Shown here: positions 16,770 through 24,222 of the stretch, in pieces
How positions within the stretch are numbered: position 1 is the stretch's first letter
Layout of the letters: each line of letters opens with the position of its first letter
The notes under the pieces: model-generated
Seen by the model: only the letters and a program-made list of their open reading frames with translations
The model's database searches: none
What the model was told of the DNA's origin: nothing
Translations under genes and position numbers: made by a program
Assembly (NCBI GenBank): GCA_000421045.1
Contig: ATWC01000013.1
Coordinates: 1 to 64,000, forward strand
Length of the DNA stretch: 64,000 nucleotides
Reading direction: 5' to 3'
From: Lachnospiraceae bacterium NK4A179
GTDB taxonomy: Bacteria; Bacillota; Clostridia; Lachnospirales; Lachnospiraceae

Positions 16770-17690
16770 ATGAGCAGATTTACGGTTGCCGGTATTTCTC
16801 AGATCGAGACTATAGTAAAGGTGGATAAGATCCCGGTTGAATATTCACCGTTTACAAGCCGTCCGAATACTATCTATACGGCAGCAGGCGGAGACGCTTT
16901 TAATGAAAGTCTTGCGCTCAAATGGCTCGGTGATGAAGTTGAGTTTCTCTCGATAGTAGGAAGAAACCAGGATATGAGTGCATTCAATCCTCCCGACAGA
17001 AAGGTCACACTCTCAACGGAATATATCCTTCCCATAATCGACAGTACACCGACTCAGGTTGTGCTCTACGATGAGAAAAAAAGGGAACAGATCTTTGAAG
17101 ATATAAAGGGGTTGCGCGATGCCTACTATGATATGTCGATGGTGGCGCCTCTTATAGCACAGAGTGATATGCTCGTTCTTGCCAATGCGAATTTCTGCAG
17201 GGCATTTCTGCCGATAGCTGAAAAATACTACATTCCCGTAGCGGTCAATATCCATGAATATGAAGTTGACAAGGAACAGTACAATGCTGATTTCCTTAAA
17301 GCCGCATCAATACTGTATTTAAGTGATGATACGGTGGAGGGTGATCCGTTCCAGTTTATGAAGGATATCGCCCAAAAATACAATATTGAAATCATCATAC
17401 TCGGCCAGGGTTCAAAGGGACTGATTTTATATGACAAAAAGAGGAAGCTTCATGTTCATTATGACTGTGTGAATACTAATGAAGTGGTGAATACCGCAGG
17501 TGCCGGAAACGCGCTGTTTGCATGTTTCCTTCATTATTATCAGGAGACAGGAGATTCGGTAAATGCGATAAAGAATGCGCTTTTGTTTGCTTCATATAAG
17601 ATAGGCTTCATGGGAACCTCGAATGGATTCCTTACGGTGGATCAGGTCGAGCAGTGGAGAAATCTTATCTGGGGTATATCCGATAAATGA
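16770..17690 (+). CDS. PfkB-family (ribokinase-like) protein with Asn in place of the catalytic Asp
   Basis: The 306-residue ribokinase fold has an N-terminal GGDAFNESLALKWLG segment and a C-terminal anion-hole region. Where PfkB kinases have GAGD with the catalytic base Asp, this protein reads NTAGAGNALFACF (~residue 247). If the alignment is right, it lacks the usual proton acceptor and may be inactive or altered. The sequence around it is otherwise conserved, so this is not random decay. An AAGGAGG site precedes the ATG. The gene ends head-to-head, base against base, with the minus-strand gene at 17691. The substrate is unknown. Confidence 0.8.
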   Translation: MSRFTVAGISQIETIVKVDKIPVEYSPFTSRPNTIYTAAGGDAFNESLALKWLGDEVEFLSIVGRNQDMSAFNPPDRKVTLSTEYILPIIDSTPTQVVLYDEKKREQIFEDIKGLRDAYYDMSMVAPLIAQSDMLVLANANFCRAFLPIAEKYYIPVAVNIHEYEVDKEQYNADFLKAASILYLSDDTVEGDPFQFMKDIAQKYNIEIIILGQGSKGLILYDKKRKLHVHYDCVNTNEVVNTAGAGNALFACFLHYYQETGDSVNAIKNALLFASYKIGFMGTSNGFLTVDQVEQWRNLIWGISDK

Positions 17691-18293
17691 TCAGATCTTA
17701 TCGATAGCATTTACTATACTCTCTGACATGGCACTGTGCAGCGAGGCGGCCTTTTCCTTAAGGCCGTCTTTTTTGTTCAGTTCACCTTTTTCCTTATATA
17801 AAGATGCGAGCAGTTTGTAAGAGCCACTTATGTCGCTGCCTTTTTCGACTGCAAACTCAAGTACTTTGATCGCACTGTCCTTTTCGTTCTGTTTGATCAG
17901 GTACTCAGAGTAGCTTTGCAGTGCTCTTGCAAGAAGAGTGAAATTGCTGTCACAGGCGGCAAGATGATTCAGATTTGCTGTGCCATAGGTAAGTTTTAAG
18001 TCGGTATTTGAGATACCGGTCAGGTTTACGATCTCCTTATCCTTAAGATGATCAAGCATTCGGATCGCCTCGTGGCATATTGGGTCGTTATCATCCTGTT
18101 TCATATGAAAAAAATCTTCGGGGATTTTTATGTAATCCAGATCATCAAGGGGCTTTTTTTTCACATTATTGGATTTTCTTTCCTTTTCCAGGAAATCATC
18201 CATTATTTTTTGGTCATCACGAGCCGATTTTTTAATTAAGAAGAACAGCAAGATGATGAAGATTATCACACTTGTCAAAACAGGGAGTTTCAT
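17691..18293 (-). CDS. Membrane-anchored protein with TPR-like C-terminus
   Basis: The protein has 200 residues. One N-terminal membrane anchor (~5-20) precedes a charged linker and a helical C-terminal half in which FTLLARALQSYSEYLIKQNEKDSAIKVLEFAV and a following helix pair resemble tetratricopeptide repeats. No catalytic motif is seen. Most of the protein should be cytoplasmic, so it may be a scaffold. It converges with the PfkB-like gene and diverges from the small membrane protein gene. I do not recognise a named family. Confidence 0.7.
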   Translation of the reverse strand: MKLPVLTSVIIFIILLFFLIKKSARDDQKIMDDFLEKERKSNNVKKKPLDDLDYIKIPEDFFHMKQDDNDPICHEAIRMLDHLKDKEIVNLTGISNTDLKLTYGTANLNHLAACDSNFTLLARALQSYSEYLIKQNEKDSAIKVLEFAVEKGSDISGSYKLLASLYKEKGELNKKDGLKEKAASLHSAMSESIVNAIDKI

Positions 18294-18352
18294 ATATAAT
18301 CTACCTTTGATAATTTTGACGGTTTTTTAGCAGTTTTTTTGGAGAAAATGCA

Positions 18353-18487
18353 ATGTCATCTAAAAAAAATAAAAAGGAAGAAAGACACATAAGCAAATAT
18401 AGCAGACGAAGAAGTATTCTGACAACCATACTTATTGTTATACTTACATTGGCTATGGTCATTCCGTGTATTGCCGTCTTTGTCTGA
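18353..18487 (+). CDS. Small single-pass membrane protein (44 aa)
   Basis: The ATG at 18353, with GGAGAAAA upstream, opens 44 codons: a Lys/Arg-rich cytoplasmic head (~25 residues) followed by one hydrophobic segment (ILTTILIVILTLAMVIP) and a short tail. Head charge and TM order fit a tail-anchored or N-in small membrane protein. It lies 39 bases before the VanW gene and may be co-transcribed with it. There is no recognisable family, and coding status rests on RBS and composition. Confidence 0.55.
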   Translation: MSSKKNKKEERHISKYSRRRSILTTILIVILTLAMVIPCIAVFV

Positions 18488-18526
18488 TTATAGTGTTTTT
18501 TTCTTGATTAATAAAGGTTAATTAAA

Positions 18527-20065
18527 ATGAAGAAGATAATGTTAAGAACTGCAGTCATCGTGTTAACAGCGGTTTTGCTGGCGATCGCCTGCGCCTTTTT
18601 GGATAAGGGGATAAGGATATATGCCGCCGGTTCCGAAGAAGGCGAGGGGCGTATTTTTGATGGAGTTCAGATTGGCGGCATTGATGTTTCGGGCATGACT
18701 GCCGAGGAGGCTCATGAGGCGGTAGAAACACGCTTAAATGAGTTATTCCAGACCGAGATCACGCTTATCACGACAGGTGGAAATGAAGTAAAGATGCCGT
18801 TTTTTGAGCTTGCTCCCGTATGGAGCAATCCGGGTATAGTTGACGAGGCTGCAAGCTATACTTCTGTCGGTAATGTTATCGAGAGATATAAGATGCACAA
18901 GGATATCGAGCACAACGGTATGAATTTTCAGATCGAGGTGGGCTACGATGAAGGCGTGGTCCGCAGTGTTGTAGATGAGAAGTGCACAGCTTTTGATACC
19001 CCGATGGAAAATCCCACTCTCTCAAGAAACAACGGTGAGTTTGTAATAACAGAGGGCAAGGAAGGCTACGGTGTTGATTCAGAGCAGGCTGTTTATAAGA
19101 TACAGGATGAGCTTTTTGCAAATGTTGTTGCCGGAAATCCCGTGGTTGAGCTTCCTGTTGTAAATAAGAAACCTCAGGCTGCTTCAGAGGATCTTGCAAA
19201 GGTTAAGGATGTATTGGGTTCTTTCACAACAAGCTTTACATCCTCAGGCGCAAACAGAAGCAAGAACGTAGCAAACGGCTGCCGTCTCATAAATGGTACA
19301 TTGCTTTATCCCGGTGAGGAGTTTTCGGCACTTGATAAGATACAGCCCTTTAGTGAGGCGAACGGATATTATCTGGCAGGTTCATATCTGCAGGGTCAGG
19401 TTGTAGAAAGCCTTGGCGGTGGTATATGCCAGGTATCGTCAACGCTCTATAATGCGGTGCTCAGAGCGGAACTTCAGGTAACAGAACGTCACAACCATTC
19501 GATGATAGTCGGATATGTTGATAAGTCTGCCGATGCGGCTATTGCAGAATCCGGCGGAAAGAATTTCCGTTTTGTGAATAACACGGATTATCCTATTTAT
19601 ATAGAAGGCTACACACAGGATAAACATATTACATTCAAAATATACGGTGTTGAGACCAGACCTTCATCTCATAAGGTTGAGTTCAAGAGTGAGGTTATAG
19701 AAGAAAAGGTTCCTGATAAAGAAGTGATAGTTCCTGCGGCCGATTATCCTATCGGTTATGTAAGTACCCAGGGAATGCATATAGGATATAAAGCTAAGCT
19801 CTGGAAGATCATATACGAAAACGGAACTGAGACCGGACGCGAGGTAGTGAACAGCAGTACATACAATCCCGCACCCAGAACTGCGGTTGTAGGTATAGGT
19901 TCTACAGATCCGGGATATGTGAATATGATGAATGCTGCGATAGCGACAGGAAGCATTGATGTCTGCAAGGCAACTGCTTCACAGATACAGGCACAGGCCG
20001 CACTGGCGGCGCTTCAGGGAACAGTGCCTACACCTCCGCCCACAACGGGTTCGATCGATCCCTGA
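18527..20065 (+). CDS. VanW-family cell-envelope protein
   Basis: The 512-residue protein has an N-terminal signal/anchor (~8-30). A putative peptidoglycan-binding (PG_binding_4-like) domain at ~45-210 includes GVQIGGIDVSGMTAEEA. A VanW domain spans ~230-400, with CRLINGTLLYPGEEFS, LGGGICQVSSTLYNAVL and ERHNHSMIVGYV. A C-terminal segment follows, and the end is Pro/Thr-rich. VanW proteins occur widely in Clostridia with no resistance role; only in vanB clusters is it associated with vancomycin resistance, and none of those partners are here. It is probably extracytoplasmic and involved in wall metabolism. Confidence 0.87.
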   Translation: MKKIMLRTAVIVLTAVLLAIACAFLDKGIRIYAAGSEEGEGRIFDGVQIGGIDVSGMTAEEAHEAVETRLNELFQTEITLITTGGNEVKMPFFELAPVWSNPGIVDEAASYTSVGNVIERYKMHKDIEHNGMNFQIEVGYDEGVVRSVVDEKCTAFDTPMENPTLSRNNGEFVITEGKEGYGVDSEQAVYKIQDELFANVVAGNPVVELPVVNKKPQAASEDLAKVKDVLGSFTTSFTSSGANRSKNVANGCRLINGTLLYPGEEFSALDKIQPFSEANGYYLAGSYLQGQVVESLGGGICQVSSTLYNAVLRAELQVTERHNHSMIVGYVDKSADAAIAESGGKNFRFVNNTDYPIYIEGYTQDKHITFKIYGVETRPSSHKVEFKSEVIEEKVPDKEVIVPAADYPIGYVSTQGMHIGYKAKLWKIIYENGTETGREVVNSSTYNPAPRTAVVGIGSTDPGYVNMMNAAIATGSIDVCKATASQIQAQAALAALQGTVPTPPPTTGSIDP

Positions 20066-20078
20066 TCATATCAAGACC

Positions 20079-20627
20079 ATGCAGAGAAAGACGGGTCTGC
20101 CTGAGGCAGAGATAAAGGCAAAAGCATCATATGATATAATAGCCGTAGGGTTTGCGGCTGATGAATATGCGCTTGACCTTTTGACAAATGAAAATGAGAA
20201 ATTAAATGAACGCTTTCCTGCGCACTATCTGAAGGAAGCGCAGAGACTCTGCAGTGAATACCCCGATGAGAGTATCATAAAAAGCATAGTTTCTAAAAAT
20301 CATGACACTTCACTTTGGCCGGCAGGTGAAGGAGGAGTGTATGGCACCTTGTGGTGGCTGACTGCTGTATCGTCAGTTGGAATAAGGGTATATATTGATG
20401 AGATACCCATAAGACAGGAAACGATCCAGCTGTGCAGTTTCACAGATGTCGATCCCTACAGAGCAGCAAGCAAGGGATTTTATCTGATTGCCGCTCCGAA
20501 CGGAAAGATGATAGAAAGCATTTTGGACGAATCAGGTATACCGGCATGTATAATAGGATATGCAGCCGGGGATAATGATAAGCTGCTTATAGGAAAAGAA
20601 GGAAAGCAATATCTTACTAAAGCGTAA
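20079..20627 (+). CDS. AIR-synthase C-terminal-like (HypE/PurM-fold) protein, single domain
   Basis: About 182 residues from the ATG at 20079. The core (~80-182) reads like the AIRS_C half of HypE/PurM/SelD enzymes: AGEGGVYGTLWWLTAVSSVGI, the DEIPI segment, DPYRAASKGFYLIAAP and a closing GIPACIIGYAAG. The N-terminal ATP-binding AIRS half is absent, replaced by ~75 helical residues. In-frame codons upstream run into vanW and give an implausible Arg/His-rich start, so 20079 is chosen although its RBS is weak. It may be a binding-only relic or partner; function unknown. Confidence 0.65.
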   Translation: MQRKTGLPEAEIKAKASYDIIAVGFAADEYALDLLTNENEKLNERFPAHYLKEAQRLCSEYPDESIIKSIVSKNHDTSLWPAGEGGVYGTLWWLTAVSSVGIRVYIDEIPIRQETIQLCSFTDVDPYRAASKGFYLIAAPNGKMIESILDESGIPACIIGYAAGDNDKLLIGKEGKQYLTKA

Positions 20628-20644
20628 GAGGAGGAATCGGTTGT

Positions 20645-21130
20645 ATGCTTAGAGAAGAGATCCTTTCAACAATTGAGAAGAACAGCCGCGTTGATGTTCA
20701 CGAACTTGCCGTAAGACTTGGAAGCGAAGACGAAGTGATAGCTAACGAGATGGCAAAGATGGAAGAAGAAGGTGTCATCTGCGGTTATCATACAATGATA
20801 GACTGGGACAAGACAGGTGTTGATAAGGTTACAGCACTTATTGAAGTAAATGTAACACTTCAGAGAGGCCAGGGTTTTGACGGCATAGCGGAGAGGATAT
20901 ATAAGTATCCCGAAGTGAAGAGTGTGTATCTTATAAGCGGTGGCTATGATCTTCTTGTTACTATAGAAGGCAAATCGATAAAGGAAGTCGCGTCATTTGT
21001 ACACACTAAGCTTTCAACGATGGAAAACGTGCTCAGCACATCAACACACTTCATACTTAAGACATATAAGGATCACGGTACGATCATGACAAAACAGTAT
21101 GAAGACGAAAGGCAGCTGGTTACACCATGA
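20645..21130 (+). CDS. Lrp/AsnC-family transcriptional regulator
   Basis: The 161-residue protein has an N-terminal winged helix-turn-helix (~1-55) and a C-terminal RAM/ligand domain (~65-150) with the SGGYDLLVTIEGKS segment. Such proteins sense amino acids and control their metabolism. The gene overlaps the aminotransferase by 4 bases (ATGA), so the pair is co-translated and the regulator probably responds to that enzyme's substrate or product. GAGGAATCGG precedes the ATG. Confidence 0.92.
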   Translation: MLREEILSTIEKNSRVDVHELAVRLGSEDEVIANEMAKMEEEGVICGYHTMIDWDKTGVDKVTALIEVNVTLQRGQGFDGIAERIYKYPEVKSVYLISGGYDLLVTIEGKSIKEVASFVHTKLSTMENVLSTSTHFILKTYKDHGTIMTKQYEDERQLVTP

Positions 21131-22296
21131 GAGATCCCTTAAATAAAAAAGTAGGAGATATAAAACCTTCCGGCATAAGGAAATTCTTTGATATCGTTAG
21201 CGAGATGAAAGATGCTATCTCACTCGGTGTCGGCGAGCCGGATTTTGATACGCCCTGGCATATTCGTGACGAGGGCATTTATTCTCTTGAAAAGGGCCGT
21301 ACATTTTATACATCAAATGCAGGCCTTAAAGAGCTGAAAGAAGAGATATCAAAATATCTTAAAAGAAAGATAGATACACACTATGATCCGACAGACGAGA
21401 TCATGGTAACTGTGGGTGGTTCAGAAGGTATAGATGCAGCGTTACGTGCAATGATAGATGAGGGTGATGAAGTCCTTATCCCGCAGCCCTGCTATGTTTC
21501 ATATGATCCCTGCACAGTGCTTGCAGGCGGAGTTCCTGTTCCTATCAATTTAAAGGCAGAGAATGATTTCCGTCTCACAAAGGAAGAGCTTGAGGAAGCG
21601 ATAACCGATAAGACCAAGATCCTTATACTTCCGTTCCCTAACAATCCGACCGGAGCTGTCATGGAGAAGAAGGATCTCGAAGCGATCGCAGAGGTTATAA
21701 TAGAACATGATCTGTATGTTATCTCTGATGAGATATACAGCGAGCTTTACTATAAGGATGATTACACATCAATAGTACAGATACCCGGAATGAAAGAGAG
21801 AACCGTATATATAAACGGTTTTTCGAAGGCTTATGCAATGACGGGCTGGAGACTCGGCTATGCATGCGCACCTGAAAAAATCCTTTCGCAGATGCTCAAG
21901 ATCCATCAGTTCGCAATCATGTGCGCACCTACAACCTCGCAGTATGCGGCAATAGAGGCTCTTAAGAACGGTGATGAAGATGTGAAGATGATGCGTGATG
22001 CGTATGATCAGCGCAGGCGTTTCCTTCTTGATGCATTCAAGAATATGGGGCTTTCATGTTTCGAACCCTTCGGTGCATTCTATGTATTCCCCTGCATTAA
22101 AGAATTCGGAATGACAAGTGATGAGTTTGCAACGAAGTTCCTTGAGGAAGAAAAAGTCGCAGTAGTTCCCGGCACAGCCTTCGGAGACTGCGGTGAAGGC
22201 TATGTCAGGATCTCATATGCGTACTCTATAGAAAATCTTAAGATCGCGATCGGAAGACTTGATAAATTCGTGAAGCGATTAAGGGGACAGAAATAA
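21127..22296 (+). CDS. Class I/II PLP-dependent aminotransferase
   Basis: A 389-residue fold-type I aminotransferase. Visible marks are GVGEPDFDTP near the N-terminus, the PLP-stacking region, the NNPTGAVM loop, SDEIYSELYY and the PLP lysine in INGFSKAYAMTGWRLGY (~residue 233). A conserved Arg (YVRISYA) binds the alpha-carboxylate. It resembles PatA-like aspartate/aromatic enzymes common in Firmicutes. Coupling to the Lrp gene suggests amino-acid-responsive expression. Substrate specificity is not resolvable by eye. Confidence 0.93.
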   Translation: MRDPLNKKVGDIKPSGIRKFFDIVSEMKDAISLGVGEPDFDTPWHIRDEGIYSLEKGRTFYTSNAGLKELKEEISKYLKRKIDTHYDPTDEIMVTVGGSEGIDAALRAMIDEGDEVLIPQPCYVSYDPCTVLAGGVPVPINLKAENDFRLTKEELEEAITDKTKILILPFPNNPTGAVMEKKDLEAIAEVIIEHDLYVISDEIYSELYYKDDYTSIVQIPGMKERTVYINGFSKAYAMTGWRLGYACAPEKILSQMLKIHQFAIMCAPTTSQYAAIEALKNGDEDVKMMRDAYDQRRRFLLDAFKNMGLSCFEPFGAFYVFPCIKEFGMTSDEFATKFLEEEKVAVVPGTAFGDCGEGYVRISYAYSIENLKIAIGRLDKFVKRLRGQK

Positions 22297-22298
22297 AC

Positions 22299-22748
22299 TT
22301 ATTTCATACCAGCCATAACTTTACCAAGAAGCCGGAGCAGTTCTTCGGCTTCTTTTTTTTCAAGAGAAACACAGCATGACATCTCGTGCGGAACGACCAG
22401 CATTTCTTCCTGCAGCTTCTCGCCCTCCTTTGTGAGGCGGATGATAAGATTCCTTTCATCATCCTTAGCGCGGTGTCTGCTTATCAGCTTCTTTGATTCG
22501 AGTTTTTTCAGCAGGGGAGTAAGGGTTCCGGAATCAAGATAGAGCCTTTCTCCGAGCGATTTTACGTTGATCTCCTTTTCTTCCCACAGCACCATCATGG
22601 TAATGTATTGAGTGTAAGTCAGATCAAACGGATCGAGAAACGCTCTGTATTTATGTGTTACTGCCTTAGAACAGGCATAGAGAGGAAAGCAGAGCTGATT
22701 CTCAAGCTTCAGACAGTCAAAGTTACTGTTATCTGTTTCTTTCGACAT
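22299..22748 (-). CDS. MarR-family regulator, OhrR/MgrA type
   Basis: The 149-residue winged-helix repressor has an N-terminal cysteine in NQLCFPLYA, the position of the peroxide-sensing Cys of OhrR-type proteins. Its DNA-binding helices lie in VKSLGERLYLDSGTLTPLLKKLESKKLI. It follows trxB by 44 bases on the same strand, so it is probably the last gene of trxA-trxB-marR. An operator of OhrR type lies in the trxA promoter, which makes autoregulation by thiol oxidation the natural reading; this is inferred, not shown. Confidence 0.88.
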   Translation of the reverse strand: MSKETDNSNFDCLKLENQLCFPLYACSKAVTHKYRAFLDPFDLTYTQYITMMVLWEEKEINVKSLGERLYLDSGTLTPLLKKLESKKLISRHRAKDDERNLIIRLTKEGEKLQEEMLVVPHEMSCCVSLEKKEAEELLRLLGKVMAGMK

Positions 22749-22792
22749 GATATGTCTCCTTGGTGAAATAGTTACTTGGTATGAAGGATACT

Positions 22793-23698
22793 TTATCCGC
22801 AGTATGCGGATGCAGCTAAAGCTGCAACAGCACCATCGGCAGCAGCAGTAGTGAGCTGTCTGACGCTCTTGGTCCTGCAGTCACCTGCTGTAAAGATTCC
22901 TTCTGTCTCGGTGAGACAGTCCTCACCTGCGGTTATATATCCCTTTTCGTCGAGTTTAACGACAGATGAGAAGCTGTTGTTGTCAGGCATCTGTCCGATA
23001 GCAACGAAGAGACCGCTCACTTCAAGGATCTTTGATTCACCGCTTATCTTATCTGTTACTTCAACACCTTCGAGCTCATCTTCGCCGATGAGTCTGGTGA
23101 TGGTGGAGTTAAGTACGAATTCCACATTATCCTTAGCTTTGAGCTTGGCAACTTCTGCTTCGTCTGCTCTGAAGCTGTCACGCCTGTGTATCACATACAC
23201 CTTGCTGCAGTAGTTAGCTAAGAATGCAGCATCCTCTACAGCTGTGTTTCCACCGCCGTTTACGGCAACAGGCTGTTTCTTATAAAATGCACCGTCACAC
23301 GTTGCACAGTAAGAAACACCGCTGCCCGTGAGTTCTTCCTCACGATCAAGGCCAAGAGGCCTGTTCTTTGCTCCTGTTGCGATTATAACTGCTTTGCAGT
23401 TGTAGTCTTCGGAAGCAGTGTGTACCGTCTTGCTGCCGTCAGGATTCACGGTGATGCCCGTAGCCTTTGCGAATACGATCTTTGCACCGAGCTCAGTTGC
23501 CTGTTCGTAAAGGCCGGTCGCAAAATCAAAACCTGAGATATGCTTTATGCCGGGATAGTTCTCTACCTCAGGGGTATTAACTATCTGCCCGCCATAGGAG
23601 AGTGCCTCGAGTATGAGTGCTTCCCTGCCGGCGCGTCTTGCGTAGATAGTAGCTGACAGTCCTGCTGTGCCAGCGCCGATTATAATGATGTCGGTCAT
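22793..23698 (-). CDS. trxB: Thioredoxin reductase
   Basis: This 301-residue FAD/NADPH flavoprotein reduces thioredoxin. It has the FAD-binding GAGTAGLSA at ~7, the redox-active CATC in SYCATCDGAFY (~residue 130-133), an NADPH-binding GGGNTAVEDA and a C-terminal FAD motif GIFTAGDCR. All are intact and spaced as in low-molecular-weight TrxB. Its ATG overlaps the trxA stop by 4 bases, so the pair is translated together. Confidence 0.96.
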   Translation of the reverse strand: MTDIIIIGAGTAGLSATIYARRAGREALILEALSYGGQIVNTPEVENYPGIKHISGFDFATGLYEQATELGAKIVFAKATGITVNPDGSKTVHTASEDYNCKAVIIATGAKNRPLGLDREEELTGSGVSYCATCDGAFYKKQPVAVNGGGNTAVEDAAFLANYCSKVYVIHRRDSFRADEAEVAKLKAKDNVEFVLNSTITRLIGEDELEGVEVTDKISGESKILEVSGLFVAIGQMPDNNSFSSVVKLDEKGYITAGEDCLTETEGIFTAGDCRTKSVRQLTTAAADGAVAALAASAYCG

Positions 23699-24006
23699 GA
23701 TCTGATCATCTCCTCAATTTTTTCCTTAGGAATAAAACCTGTCGAGTCTTTTACAACTTCGCCGTTTTTGAAGAATTTCAAAGCCGGAACAGACATGATA
23801 CTGTAGCGATCAGCAAGTTCTTCCTGTTCATCTACGTTTACCTTGCCTATTTTAACACCTTCAGTGGCTTCCGCAACCTGATCCACTATAGGAGAGAGCA
23901 TTCTGCAAGGGCCGCACCAGGGTGCCCAGAAATCAACAAGAACGGGTTCTTTTGAATTAAGTACTTCCTCTTCAAAATTATCAAGTGTAAGTGTGATAGC
24001 AGCCAT
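23695..24006 (-). CDS. trxA: Thioredoxin
   Basis: A 103-residue thioredoxin with the WCGPC active site (FWAPWCGPCRML, ~30-36) and the cis-proline loop MSVPALKFF. It reduces cytoplasmic disulfides using TrxB. It is the first gene of the trxA-trxB-marR operon. A GGAGG site lies 5-9 bases before the ATG. The promoter at 24051-24079 overlaps a palindromic operator, so expression is probably redox-controlled. Confidence 0.97.
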   Translation of the reverse strand: MAAITLTLDNFEEEVLNSKEPVLVDFWAPWCGPCRMLSPIVDQVAEATEGVKIGKVNVDEQEELADRYSIMSVPALKFFKNGEVVKDSTGFIPKEKIEEMIRS

Positions 24007-24050
24007 AGGTGATACCTCCTTTTAGAGTTGTGATTTTCTTTGTTGATCAC

Positions 24051-24079
24051 ATATTATCATCATACAATTAAATTGTCAA
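24051..24079 (-). promoter_or_regulatory. Promoter of trxA-trxB-marR
   Basis: On the minus strand a consensus -35 TTGACA (24074-24079) is followed after 17 bases by TAATAT (24051-24056), preceded by TGA as an extended -10. It lies 45 bases before the trxA ATG. Confidence 0.72.
24063..24077. promoter_or_regulatory. OhrR/MarR-type operator in the trxA promoter
   Basis: A 13-base perfect palindrome, ACAATT-A-AATTGT, extended to TACAATTAAATTGT, fills the spacer and part of the -35 of the trxA promoter. It matches the half-site pattern known for Bacillus OhrR operators. The operon it controls ends in a MarR/OhrR-type gene. Repressor binding here would block polymerase. Confidence 0.7.
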
Positions 24080-24170
24080 CAATCTAATTGCGATAAATGA
24101 TTACTATCACAGCACGAAAGTCTGTGAATAGTAACTATGTACTGAAAAGAGAACGTACGTAAGGCCGATG

Positions 24171-24179
24171 TGTTATAAT
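24171..24179 (+). promoter_or_regulatory. Extended -10 of the aldehyde dehydrogenase gene
   Basis: TGT followed by a perfect TATAAT (24174-24179), 44 bases before the ATG at 24223; no good -35. The rest of the 24080-24170 gap shows nothing else recognisable. Confidence 0.5.
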
Positions 24180-24222
24180 AAATCGGATAAAAAGCTTGTT
24201 TAAGGGGAATGAGGAGGTAATA

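Noticed and set aside
18527-20065. Vancomycin resistance gene
   Set aside because: VanW-domain proteins are common in Clostridia; no vanB-type ligase, dehydrogenase or dipeptidase lies nearby.
19956-20078. N-terminal extension of the AIRS_C-like protein
   Set aside because: It overlaps vanW in another frame and is Arg/His-rich, unlike the rest of the protein; the ATG at 20079 is more sensible.
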